Shown piece by piece: positions 39,420-50,759 of a DNA stretch of 64,000 nt. Position 1 is the first letter of the stretch, and each line of letters starts with the position of its first letter. The stretch lies in NCBI GenBank assembly GCA_029207755.1, contig JARCOQ010000005.1, positions 51,425,563-51,489,562 of the forward strand, read 5' to 3'. The position numbers and the translations under genes were made by a program. Below the pieces are notes generated by a model. The model worked only from the letters and a program-made list of their open reading frames with translations, was not told the DNA's origin and ran no database searches. This DNA comes from Chamaea fasciata (Eukaryota > Chordata > Aves > Passeriformes > Sylviidae).

Positions 39420-40005
39420 TGGCTGAAGGAAGGTTGTGGTGCACACGTGTACTCTGCTCTGGTAAGACCCCACCTGGGATATTGCATCCAGTTCTGGTGA
39501 CCCCAACAGAAGAAGGACATGGAACTGTTGGAGTAAGTCCAGAGGAGGCCATGAAGTTGATCAGAGGACTGGAGCACCACCCCTATGGAGATGGGCTGAG
39601 AAAGCTGGGGGTGTACAGCCTGGGGAGGAAAAGGGTGTGGAGACCTCAGAGCACCTTCCAGTATCTGAAGGGGATACAGGGAAGTTGGAGAGGGACTTTT
39701 CATCACGAACTGTATTGACAGGGCAAGGGAGAATGGCTTCAAAAGGGAAGCCATTCCCCTTTGAAAAGGGAAATTGGGAAATTTAGGTTAGATATTAGGA
39801 AGAAATTCTCTCCTGTGAGGGTGGTGAGGCCCTGGCATAGGTTTCCCAGAGAAGCTGTGGGTGCCCCATCCCTGGCAATTTTCCAGGCCAGGTTGGATGT
39901 GGCTTGGAACAACCTGGTCTGGTGGAAGGTATCCCTGCCCATGACAGGGGGGTGAAACTGGATGGGTTTTGAGGTGCCTTCCAACCTAAGCCATTCTGTT
40001 CTTCC
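39420..40005 (+). mobile_element. CR1 LINE, longest plus-strand copy
   Basis: gtactctgctctggtaagac, cccacctgggatattgcatc, cagttctggtgaccccaaca, gaggccatgaagttgatcag, ggctgagaaagctgggggtg, aggaagaaattctctcctgt and gaggtgccttccaacctaag, ending ccattctgttcttcc. It contains a small inverted duplication at 39731-39770. Confidence 0.95.
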
Positions 40006-40468
40006 TGTAGAGGACCAGGAAGATTTCTGATTCCAGTCATCCTAAAGAATCATGTTGTCCTGGGGGAGCTGGAAAAAGGCTGTAGCTCAGTTCGTGCCTC
40101 ACCAAGCAGTCTGAATACCTGAGTGGAGCCTCAGGGTGTTTGTATTTACCTGGTGGAGCAAGGGACTGTCCTCAGGGTGCTGGCTCATAAACTGCTGTCT
40201 CTGCTGCTCCACCAGAGCTGCTTTACACAGCAGGATGTCTTAACACCAGCCTGCAAAGTGTCCTTGGGCAGTTTGTCCCTGGAGAACTTTGCACTGCCAT
40301 CAAAACAGAAATAAGGTTGCTAATAGGTTGGAGGATCTGAAGACTCTCCACAAGGAAAGGTGCAGGCCTAGTAATTTGTATGGAGTTACCTCCTGGAACA
40401 CTGTCCAGGTTGCTGCCAGGCTGCAGATGACACACCCATCACCTTGAGGAAATGGTACTGAGCTTTTC
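40006..40468. other. Spacer between two CR1 copies
   Basis: About 460 bases of non-repetitive sequence between a plus- and a minus-oriented CR1. Nothing recognised. Confidence 0.4.
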
Positions 40469-40992
40469 ACAGAGCCACAGAATTACTGAAGTTGGAAAAA
40501 ACCTCCCGGATCATTGAGTCCAACCTGCGACCGATCTCCATCTTGTCACTCAGCCCAGAGCACCGAGTGACAGGCCCGGTAGTCCCTTGGAGACCTCCAG
40601 GGATGGGGACTCATGACCTCCCTGGGCAGCCCATTCCAATGCCTGCCCACCCTTTCCATGAAGCAACTCCTCCTGATGTCCAACCTGAACCTCCCCCGGT
40701 GCAGCCTGAGGCTGTTTCCTCTCATCCTGTCCCTTGTTCCCTGGGAGCAGAGCCCGACCCCCACCCGGCTGTCCGCTCCTGTCAGGGAGTTGTGCAGAGC
40801 CAGAAGGTCCCCCCTAAGCCTCCTTTTCTCCAGGCTGAGCCCCCACAGCTCCCTCAGCCCCTCCTGGTGCTCCAGCCCCTTCCCCAGCTCCGTTCCCTTC
40901 CCTGGACACGCTCCAGCCCCTCAATGTCTTTCTTGTCCTGAGGGCCCCAAAACTGGGCCCAGGACTCCACGTGTGGCCTCACCAGTGCAACC
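40469..40992 (-). mobile_element. CR1 LINE fragment, GC-rich subfamily
   Basis: cacagagccacagaattact, ggatcattgagtccaacctg, catcttgtcactcagcccag, ctgggcagcccattccaatg, tcctgatgtccaacctgaac and ggcccaggactccacgtgtg. Reverse orientation. It differs from the 11378/35448 type, so it is another CR1 subfamily, and the GC content is high for the region. Confidence 0.93.
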
Positions 40993-41294
40993 TTTCTTTT
41001 GAAAAAGAGCTCTTCTCCAAGAACAGGTTATTTATTAAAACTACTTCTGTTACTTTCAACAATGACACATTTTATTTTCACTTCTTTCTCAAAGAATGCC
41101 ATCATAAAAAGATAATGGCTAGAATTTAACTAAGGAAAAAGTAAAATTGAAGCCAAACCACTCGTCTAAAATGGTCTCTTGCCAGCTGTCCTACTGCCAC
41201 CCAGGGCTGTGTTGTTGCTAACAACTTGCCCATGGGAAGGCACTCAATCCTGTAGTAATGAATGGCACTCAAGCTGCATGGGGGATGGTATGAA

Positions 41295-41400
41295 AATTTT
41301 AAGTGGAGTGGTGGAAGCCCAGTCACTTGATGAATTTAAAATTAGACATGACAGAGCTTTGAAGAATATTCTATCTGGCTGGCTGGGATTTTACAGACAC
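41295..41400 (+). mobile_element. Possible ancient CR1/L3-like fragment
   Basis: tttaagtggagtggtggaag, cccagtcacttgatgaattt and aaaattagacatgacagagc recall an old CR1-family 3' motif (gtggaagccccatcacttga, ttaaaattagactggac). Weak and matched from memory. Confidence 0.4.
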
Positions 41401-42251
41401 AGACCGTATTAGGAGATATTAGACTCTACTAGAGATGGATTTTTTTGGGTTTAATTCTCCAGCCCTGAGGAATTTCTCTTTGACTCCTAAGCCCAAGAGT
41501 CCCCTGTGAGGCAGAAGCATCATGCTCTTGTTTTCTCCAGCTCAATGTGCTTTACAGGCTTTGTCTTTGTAGCTCCAAGTACCAGTTCCCTGGTCTGTGG
41601 ATGGCTGGTGGATGGGTCAACAAGGACACAGAGTTTTGAGTAAGGGAGAAGCCTGGAAGGTTTTTAAACTTTGGTGTCCACAGAGACTTAGTTGAGATTT
41701 ATTAGAACCAGAAGGGAATGCTTGGTTTCTGAGGAACTGACAAATTCCAACCAAAAAACCCCCCAAAAAGTATTTGTTGCAATTTTTCCAATCAAAATAC
41801 AACTTATCTAATATAGACATATTCTCTCCCCTTCTCTGATTTCTATGGCTCAACATACTAAAATGCTTTTCATATACTTTCATTGTTTAAAAAAATCCCC
41901 CCAAACAAATCCCAAGACACAAATTCAAAGTTGCAGCCTCACAAATTTTAGTAGGATTGCCTGGGTGCAACTGAGAGCAGAATTTTACCTGTAGTCAGGT
42001 GGGTTTCCATGTTTGCCCTGATCCTGTGTAAATCAAAAATGCACTGGGATCATTGGAAGTGCTGGTGTCAAACCAGAGTCAGGAAAGTCACAGTCTGAAC
42101 CAGAGGTGCAAAGAAAGATTGAGGTAAACAAATGAACTCACTAAAGGACAACTAAACCAATAAGATTTGCTTAACAGTGGTTCACAGAACAGATGATGCT
42201 GAAAATTCAATTTTTATTTCAGAGGAAAGGGGAAAATGAGACCAACCTCTG

Positions 42252-42298
42252 ACACAAAAAAAATAATAATAAAAAAAAATAAATAAAAAAAAATTAAA
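42252..42298. repeat. A-rich low-complexity tract
   Basis: About 47 bases of A with single T interruptions. Confidence 0.85.
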
Positions 42299-42482
42299 CA
42301 GGAAGATTTCTTACTAGAGGAAAGAGGGGGGAAAAAAATCACTGGACTTTAAAAACATTTCTTTTTCCCCAAAACGCAAACTTTTCCAAGGGAGACCACT
42401 CCCTATCCTAGCAGATGTGAAAAGCAGCTATAGGCTTTAGCTTCCCAGGGCAAGATTTAACTTCATGAAGCTTTGTTTATTT

Positions 42483-42509
42483 TTGTTTTGTTTTACCAAA
42501 ACAAAACAA
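42483..42509. repeat. Perfect hairpin in T/G - A/C tract
   Basis: TTGTTTTGTTTT, loop ACC, AAAACAAAACAA: 12-base perfect arms. Confidence 0.8.
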
Positions 42510-42887
42510 CAACAACGATAGCAAACTCCTCCCCAAACTCATCTTACAGTAGTATTAAACTGTTTTTATTTTCTCAGAGCTTGTGATGGTCTGTCTTTCA
42601 ACAGAAAAACTAAACATATTTCCTGAGTGTTTTGGACTTAAAAAGGCATTTTGAACAGCAAGGAAACATAGAAAGGCAGTTTGAACATAGACATTTTCTC
42701 TGAGCAGAAAAAAAAGGCTCTGCCCGGATTAATTCATTAATTCATTTTGTATAAATAAATAAATACTTTTTTCTAAGTATATCTAGACCACATCTGGGAA
42801 GAAAGACATATTGAAGCAATATTTCCTAAAGGTGTCCCTATATGATGAGATGGTTTTCATCACTCTCATAAAGAGTTTTACTCTAAA

Positions 42888-42944
42888 AATCATAGAAACA
42901 TAGAATGAGTTGTGTTGGAAGGGACCTCAAAATCATCTCAGTCT
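42888..42944 (-). mobile_element. Very short CR1 3' tip
   Basis: aatcatagaaacatagaatg, agttgtgttggaagggacct and caaaatcatctcagtct: only about 57 bases of the CR1 3' end, with octamer remnants. Confidence 0.85.
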
Positions 42945-43640
42945 GAAAGCGTTCAAGAGTAAAGCTGAAGAAAAATGCAATGGGAGAAGGAATGGGCTGT
43001 AGATGGATAGAAAGAATGGAAAGGATAGAAAAAAATGCTATGTAGAAGGATGGAGATTTGCTAGACAAATGGGCAGAAAAGAAGAGATTCAGAGGAGAAA
43101 AGCCTAAGATAATATGTCTAGGAAAAATCAATTCAGAGCAACTGTTTTAAATGTTAGGGAGGAAGTTGGAAAGGTATAATATTGAAAATTAGCTAGCCAT
43201 GATTTAAATAAGGAATTAGTGCTGGATTTATTAGATAGAAGTTTTTTTACAGTAGAAGGGAGACACAAAAGAGAAAAATAGTGAGTGCAAAAGATCAGTG
43301 TAATTGCAGAAGGCAGGCAAATAGAGGAAAGAGGTCTCCTGGTTTTGGAACATCAATTCTATTCCTGAATGCTCTTGTGCCACAAAGTTTTGGAGAAAAT
43401 TGAGGGAAGTCAGAAAACTGAAAAAAACATAATTAAGAAATTGAAGAATATGCTTAGAGGAAAAAAATCATATTAACTCCGTAAGACAAGAATGAGCTTA
43501 AACAAAGAACAGCTTAAGTCAAATATGTAAGCTATATCTTTAGTAAACAATAACAGAGGAGAAAAGTTGCACGAGATTTTAAGGGATCTAAGTGGGATAA
43601 CATGCAAATATAAATAAACAGCAAAGAAAAACCATCCTTT
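42945..43640. other. Purine-rich intron stretch
   Basis: The plus strand is strongly A/G-biased (many gaaaggatagaaaa-type words) for about 700 bases. No gene. Confidence 0.5.
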
Positions 43641-46600
43641 CAGGAAGATTTTTTTTATGCTATGGAGTTATCTGCATCATCCATTTGGAAAGCCAGCCAT
43701 GTAAAGTCTGACTGTGCAAATTGTTTGAGAAATAAGTGGAGGAAATAGTTTTACCTCTCACAGGAGCTGAAAGCACTGAAGTGGGTAAATATTTTCTAAC
43801 TTTTGAATGTACAAATTCAGGAAAGACCCCTCAGCACATGAAGTGATGTCTCTCTCTTAACAATTCTGATTTGGTCTCCATCAGATTTATGAGGTCTATA
43901 TTTAACTCCTAAAAGCCAAAATATCTCATCTTGCTTTGGAGCAGAAACCAAATACTGCCCAAATCCAGTCTCTGGAGGGGACAAAAGCTGATTTTGTCTT
44001 GCAAGTGTGTCCATCTCCTGGGTGAGGCAGAAGTCACAGGAGACGATGTTGTATTCAAACTTGTATAACCACAGAGCTTTTCAAAAGAAGTGCCTGGGCT
44101 TAAATTTCGCACTCACAACCTGAATTCATGTAGAGTACAAAGCACTTTTTCCTTCTGCAGCTCTACAGTTCCCTGTGAGTTACCTCTGACAGTATCGATT
44201 CAGACTTTTGGCAAATGTGGTTGAATTTTTTGTAAAGCATTGCCTAGAAATATAAATTTTTGAATTAACTAGTTTCTCGCATGCTAACTCAGCTAATGTA
44301 AGATAAAACATAAAATCTATAGCAGGGTCAAACTCAAAACACTGGAATTTATTGCTGGAAGGTGTGAAAGAGCAACTGAGAAGAAGAACGTTTATTGCTG
44401 TGGTTCCATTATGGGCAACATGCACACTGGAAGCACAGGAAACGTTGGAGGAGCACTGCAAATCTTACCCTGTGGGTTGCAACCCTTCCAGAGTGTTTTC
44501 ATCACCTCTGGTGCAGGTTTTTTAACAAGTAACACAAGTGGACTTTGCTCCACAGGATCTGCACATTTTCAAGGCTATGCAAGTGGTGACTCCCAGTGAG
44601 TCACGCTCTGCCTGATGGAAACGTGGAATACCCTGCCATCTTTCCATGTGCATCCAGATGCAACCAACAGGCTCCTTCTCTGAGCTTGAGAGGACAACCA
44701 GCAAACTCTCTTCTGACATGCACAGACACACAGCCTTCCCCCACTCAGCAGTGTCCTTGCTCACTCACGTATTCCCTCAGGTGGGAATTCCACACAAAAA
44801 CCAAGAGGTCGAGCTGGGAAAGACCCTTCCTCATGTGTGTGAAGAGGTGGAGAGGAGACAGAGGCAGGGAAAGATTAGACAGGGAGGAGTAAATGGTCCT
44901 GCTGTGACCTTTCAAGTGCTTGCTGCCCTGAAGGAAAGGGCCACCTTTCCTGGCTTGCTTGTACCATGAGAAGGAGAGAAGGAGACTCTGAACTGAACTG
45001 GAAGCTTGAGTGAGGTTTAGTTTCTCGGGAAGTAAAATCTCCCTTGAGGCTTCCAGCAGAGGACTCCCATTCCCCTATGGACATAAGGCTCATGATACAA
45101 TCAGGAACATAGCGGTGGATGTTCCTTCTAGCACTCATTTCACAACCTTGAAACTGCTCCATTTCCACCCTTAGCACTACTCCCTTCACACCCACGTCCC
45201 ATCCCCTTAGAAAGCGACTGATTCCCGCATCCCCCACTGACAGATGCACCAAGAGTCTCCCACACTGGAGATGTCAACAACAGCTGCCATCCCCCTCTGT
45301 CATCCCTTCGCACTGGCTGCTCCTGGACACGACCAGGAGACACACACACATGGCCAGGCAAACATCTGCAGGGACACCCAGATGTTCCAGCCCCTTGCAA
45401 GCAGATTTCTCTGGCTGTGTCAGGGCTGCAAAGGATCCAGGCAGGCACAAATGCGCCACGTTCTCTGCACTGAGCACAGCTCATTTGCTCTTGCTGGCTT
45501 TGTTCCCATTCCTGCAACAATCCATGGATCCCTTTCTCTTTCCTCAGCCAGCTGACAGGTTGATGCCACTGTTTGATTTTTTATTTTCCTAGTGGAGGGA
45601 GCAGAGTGGTTCAGAGGCCAGGGGAGCACTGGTGGCAGTGGGCTGAGCAGGCTGTGGTGTGTGATTTCAGCCCAGCTGAATCCCAGTGTCTGAGACTGCA
45701 TCTCCCCCTCATGGACAACTGCTTCACCATCCCCTCCACCCGCAGCCTGCCATGGTGGGAAGTTCACTCCCATCAGAGCAGAAAGGTGCTTCCCACAGAC
45801 TGCAACCAGCTGCAAGAACTGCCAGGAAAAGTTATCCAGCTGGAGAGCTTGAACTGGACTCTGCAGAGGAAAACCAGTGTAAAAAACAGGACAATGGGTC
45901 CCCAACACAACCTATGGCTGCATGAACACTAATTGCTTATCATTTCACAGGCTGCTGGCTTTTATTTTAGCAGGAATTTGTCCTTGCAATGAACAGAAAA
46001 GGAGTCTAAGAACCGTGGTCCATGGGACTGATGTTATTTAAGGTCTGGACGTGGAGGCTTCAACCTTTAGATTGAGAGGTTCTGTGTGATCAGATTGACT
46101 TCTTCCAGTGCAAATCCCACAGGATTACTCACAATCTTCTCACCAGTTATGAGTGGAAACAAGGACTTTCCTACTCAGCATAGAAGAACTCGAAGTCCTA
46201 GGTGAGCCACACAAGTTGAAGGTGTTTTTAGACCAGATTTGAAGAACACCTGTTGTCAAAAAATGCAATTGTTTTGAAGGCAAATAAATTCCCAGCGCTT
46301 CTCTCTGACACCCAAGATGTATCCAATGTTTTCAACTGTCAACCAACTGCACATTAATCCAGCACTGCTTCAAGTCATGAAGAAAGCCAGTGCTTTCCTC
46401 TTTCCTTTAACTGACACCTGTAGTCCTTCTGTGTGTTTCAGCCCAATGGTTGTTCACCCAAGAGCACTGGTAACTTGTCCCAGAGAAACCTCTCTGCCCT
46501 TTTGTGAATACTGCTGTATTCAGAGGTTTCAATGTGTGAAAATAAGGTGCTTTGGTATGCTTCTGAATGAAGCTGTAGTGAAAATGAAGTATTGTAGTTA

Positions 46601-46689
46601 AATCTACTGGGATTGTCTAAGGATTATTCAGCAGATCTTCATAAAAACCTGGAAAAAACCTGTAGAGGAGAGCCTGCCTGCTGTGCAAG
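43641..46689. other. Intron segment, GC-richer, no gene supported
   Basis: ORFs of up to 162 codons occur on both strands at 44600-45950, where GC is higher, but none shows a known domain or matched splice sites. No transposon recognised. Confidence 0.35.
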
Positions 46690-46930
46690 TCATGCAGAAG
46701 GCAGGTACATCTAGAGCACGTCGGGTCCTATCGCTACCCACGCACTAAACCATTTTCCCGGTTAGTCATCCTTTCCTACCCTCCTTCTCAATGCAAACAT
46801 TGCTTTTCTTGCACTCACGAAACTCACCCCTGGTGCTGGCCTTACGTAAGTGATTTCGACATGGAGAGCTGTGCCATGAAGGCAGTGGACACGTGATGCT
46901 CCCCCGAGCCGCTGGTAGCCACGCTGTGCA
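46690..46930. promoter_or_regulatory. Small CpG-rich patch with PAR-bZIP-type palindrome
   Basis: About ten CpG in 220 bases, against near absence in the surrounding intron. Contains the perfect palindrome CTTACGTAAG at 46841-46850, whose core TTACGTAA is the consensus for PAR-bZIP/NFIL3 factors. It lies about 3.9 kb inside the gene from the first coding exon. Regulatory role inferred. Confidence 0.3.
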
Positions 46931-46999
46931 TCAGCATGGCCTCCTGGGTGGCTCTTAGGGACTTCCACACAGGCCTTCATCCCTCAAAGCAATCCAGGG

Positions 47000-49450
47000 C
47001 TCTTACACACCTCTCAAGGGTTTCAGCTTCCTTTGTCCTCGTCACCTGCAACTCTGCCAGTCCCACAAGCACAGCACCCACTGAACGTATTCACCCCTGG
47101 CCCTCACACAGAACCAGCATTCCATGTTTCCATGTACCTATCACCAGTGTCTGTATGGATTTACCTGTGCCCTTGCACTGAACTCCCAATCTGGTCTCCT
47201 GGTGCACTGTATACACCTAGGGCCCCGTGCACACTTAGCCTCCCTCACAGCAAGAGGCAAACAACAACGGATGGCTTAAGCCATCATAAACTTTTTCTCA
47301 CTCCTCATCACTCTTCTTTCCCCCATAAGTGGTTTTCCTTCTCCCAGGTCCCACACCCAGGTCTGGAATCCTCACCTGTACTTCCCTCATTTCCTTTGAG
47401 CACGCTGTGTGCAAAAATCTCTCTTATCAGACACAACTTTTCCCTCCCTTCACCTTCTCTTGCACAGCCCTTGCAAGCAGACGGAGTCCGAGAGGTCCCA
47501 TACCACTGTGTGTCAACCCACGCCTAGCTCCTCATCCCTTGTAACAGGAACTTTCAGTCCCATTCACTTCTACCTCACGCCCTACAGCTCCCAACTCCCC
47601 TCGCCTCCTCACACACTTCACACTTTACTTTTGACCTTAGCACAGCCATGTGGCTAATACGGCCCTCCAGGTAGTTTTTCCTCTCATTCCTTCTCCTCCC
47701 ACCCCTTTATATCTTTAGTCATTTCTCCACCAGCACATTTATTCCATTCCCTCTTGCTGTTTCACTCAGCCAGTACCTACCACAGAGATATAAACACATT
47801 TGTTAACGTCTGTTGCAACAGAAAATCGCTCCTTTTTGTTTGTGTATGTTCTCCTCCTCCCACAGTCTTCCCATTATTCCTTACTTGCCGTTCCCTGCTC
47901 CAACTGCTTCCCCTTTAACTTATTGCCTGTTCTTTCCCTCTGTTGCTCATACTCCCCAGTAATGAGGCATCCCCTGTTCTGTTGAGCAAACCACTGCGCC
48001 TTTGCACCACTCCATCTCTTTGCCTACTACGAAACACACCCCCAAATTTCCCTTCACTCTCTGCTCTCTCACCCTGTAAACCTAAACCACCTCTGTCCTA
48101 GGCATTACAGAAAACAGAGCTCTTCATTTCATCTTCATTCATGCCTCCCGCATTCCTTAATTTTTCCTCATTCTCATGCTTCTCAACACCTGCAATGGCT
48201 TTATATCCTTGTTGCAGTTCATCCTGCCCCTGTGATTTTCATTCTCTTGAATTTCCTCACACCACTTGCCCATGTTTTTTTCCCCAGTTCTGTCTCTCCC
48301 TTGCAGGCAGGCAGCACACTCCAGCAGGCTTCCAGTCTCCTCTGAAATATCTCTAATCAGTTACCCCTTCACATAATTACAGGACCCTTTTCCCCTCACC
48401 ACACCCTATCTCTATCCAGCTTGTTTTTCCCTCTGGGTTCCTGTTCTCAGCACGTTTCCATCACCATGCAAGCCTTGCCTTTCATACTCTGATACCTTCC
48501 TTGTAAATACATCCCCGTATCTATTTCTTGACAGAATCAAAGGTGTCTCCTTTTGACGCCCCCTACAAGCATCATGTAGCTGATTATTTTCCATACCTTT
48601 CTCCAAATAGCTAATAGTTCACATTTTAACTCCTCCTCCAAACATCCTTTGTGCTTTCACCTTTCTCCCTCCACTCCCACTCCATACCCAACCTCCCCCT
48701 TGCAGACCCTACCGTCCTTGTATGTCCCTTTCATATCCTCACCCAGCCTCCATCCTGTACCTTTTCCTATCTCTCCCGAGTGTTACTTCCTCCTGAGAGC
48801 TCCTAAACTTTCTGCGACCCACAAGGATCCTCTTTTTCCAGTTGATGTGCAGCAGTTTTCCTTTCCACCTGACCACCTTTGCATGTCTCACCTGCTATTA
48901 TTACCCCAGTGCACAACAATAAACATGTAGCACTTTATTTCTGCTATGTAACACCTTCCGTGCAGTATTTATCTACCTTGATATGCACCATTTAATTTTT
49001 TGTTCCCTGAAGAGAAAAACACCCCAACCCACAGCAGAACAATACAAACAAAACCCCTTAAACCTACGTGTTTTGCATACCTCAACAAGTAGCACCCTTC
49101 TACACAAAGCACTCCCCTCCTGGCTCTGCTGGCACCTCCTCTTCTCCCCATGTTTTGGCTCCATCACCTGCAATCATGCCTGGATTTTGTCCCCCCACCG
49201 TGCTCACACATAGTGCCCCTGGTATTTACATGTGTATCTCAGACCAGTCTTTTTACTACCAGCAGCTGGGACCATGCTGAACTCTTCCATTCTCTGCTGC
49301 TTTTGTCTGGCAAGGCTTTTTTTTTTTTTTTTTTTTTCCTTGCATCCCATTTATAGGTGCTTCTGCCACTTCTCCACTTGCAAGCTTGCACGTATCAGGT
49401 ATTTCAGTGCCTGAGAATGCCTCCCCTACTTGTGTGGATATTTTCCTGAA
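47000..49450. other. G-poor, pyrimidine-rich block (about 2.4 kb)
   Basis: The plus strand is dominated by C and T; for example 48661-48720 has about 32 C against 4 G, and 47581-47640 about 27 C against 4 G. In the direction of NTF3 transcription it is therefore G- and A-rich. No tandem unit is visible. It ends near a 21-T run at 49317-49337. Confidence 0.75.
49317..49337. repeat. T homopolymer
   Basis: Twenty-one T. Confidence 0.9.
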
Positions 49451-50741
49451 GGCACAATGCAAAGACAAAACTTTATATACCATTTCCACTCCTCAGGCAA
49501 CAAATCACACGAGCCTGAGAGCAAATAGTGTTTTCTGAAAGGTTGTAGCTCACAACAATCATCTGGACCATACAACACACATCCTTATCTATTTAAAAAT
49601 GGGGGAGGGGGACAAGCAATCCCCCTCACACACACACACACACTCACAGAGTAATCTCTAAATAACTGGTTTTGCAATATAGGAACCAGAGAATGTGCGC
49701 ATAGCAGCCCTGTTCAATCCAAAATATCCATCCCTCCAGATACTGCATATTTATAGTTCGAGAGATAGGACCAGCACAGAGCTTTCCCGTTTATTTTAAT
49801 GAAGGATTAAGAACTGATCAGAAAACTATCTGAACCATTCAAGGACTTTTTCCCCTCTTGGCTAAGAGCAGTTTGGTGTCTCCATAAGGACTCGCCAGTA
49901 ACTGACGCTTTAAGCTGCATTTCAGCTGTTTAGATGAGAAACAGCTTTCTATTTTGCTCTCTAGATGTGCATCTCTGTTGATTAGTTGTGTGCTGCATTC
50001 CTAGAAGGCATTCACCAAACACTGGGAGCTGCAATGTAAGACTACTTTCCCTGCCATTCCAGGACAGAATGAGTGTATCTTTTTCACCTAGACACAGATG
50101 TGCAGGGAATCTTTTGATCTCCAGCTCTTCCCAGAGAATTTGGTGTTTGGGTTTGAGGAGAATGAGGATTGATTCAAAGGTCATGAACAGGGTTTCCAGT
50201 GTCTGGCACACACACAAAATATGAGAGCTCCAGTGAAGCTGGTTACCTGCAGCAGGAGAGGTCTAGAAATTTGGAATTTTGGCTTTGCTTGTCATGGGCT
50301 CTAACTTTGCCGGAGGGCGAGCATGCTGCATGTGCTGGGGCTGGTTCTTGCAATCCAGGGTCAAGATTTTCAGCCCCTTTTGTTATATCTGAACTTGCTG
50401 GTTTCCCTCTCAAGACAAAACAAAAAGTCTCCTTTGCTTTTGCCTCTTAAATCAGATTTCCTGTCGCACCTCGTATTTTTCCTCCGCCACTTTCTTTCCA
50501 GGGACCCGAACAACAGCATGAGGAGCAGGACGAGAGGGGAACCTCAGGACTGAAGCAAACTATAGGGCAAGTAGGGGTGAGGGAAAGGAGGAGGCACAAT
50601 GGGAAAGGCAACATTTGGGACACATCCACTGCTTACAAGACCCCCACCTCCTCCCCACTATACTTCTTTAAAGGACCCCTCTCCCCCCCTCCCCTCCCCA
50701 CCCTCTTAGGACCCTATTAGAAAACGTCAAATTTCCCTTAC
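49451..50741. other. Intron segment next to the first coding exon
   Basis: Includes a CA microsatellite at 49626-49643. The last kilobase before the donor is unique-looking, with a C-rich stretch at 50640-50705. No second coding exon seen. Confidence 0.4.
49626..49643. repeat. CA microsatellite
   Basis: About nine CA units. Confidence 0.9.
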
Positions 50742-50759
50742 CGTGGTAGGAGTAACCAT
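50742..50759 (-). CDS. NTF3: NTF3 upstream coding exon (N-terminus of long isoform)
   Basis: An 18-base coding segment, ATG GTT ACT CCT ACC ACG, followed directly by a consensus donor GTAAGGG (GT at 50741-50740). It translates to MVTPTT. Joined in phase 0 to the acceptor at 5026/5025 it reads [18 protein letters not shown], which parallels the human long isoform start ([18 protein letters not shown]) and gives 270 residues in all. The ATG context is strong (G at -3, G at +4). The exon is too small for an ORF search to find; it was found by looking for the missing partner of the in-frame codons upstream of the internal Met. The 5' edge of the exon (transcription start) is not defined. The extra residues precede the signal peptide, so they probably affect targeting efficiency or translation more than the mature factor. 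Confidence 0.88.

Larger units (their letters stand above)
41401..42887. other. Intron segment, no gene seen
   Basis: Contains ancient repeat-like words (gagagcagaattttacctg, ccctgatcctgtgtaaatca) at 41965-42030, an A/T-rich tract at 42252-42298 and a 12-base-arm hairpin at 42483-42509. Confidence 0.4.
5026..50741 (-). other. NTF3: NTF3 first intron, about 45.7 kb
   Basis: The intron lies between the donor GTAAGGG at 50741 and the acceptor (pyrimidine tract, then TTTGCAG) at 5026. It is phase 0. In mammals the corresponding intron of the long NTF3 transcript is also very long (tens of kb, from memory). It contains most of the window's CR1 copies, several microsatellites and no second gene that I can support on either strand. 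Confidence 0.85.

Noticed and set aside
40492..40941. 149-codon proline-rich plus-strand ORF
   Set aside because: Lies entirely antisense within a CR1 3' region.
45420..45908. 162-codon minus-strand ORF and overlapping plus-strand ORFs
   Set aside because: GC-richer intron sequence with long chance ORFs on both strands; no recognised domain or matching splice sites.
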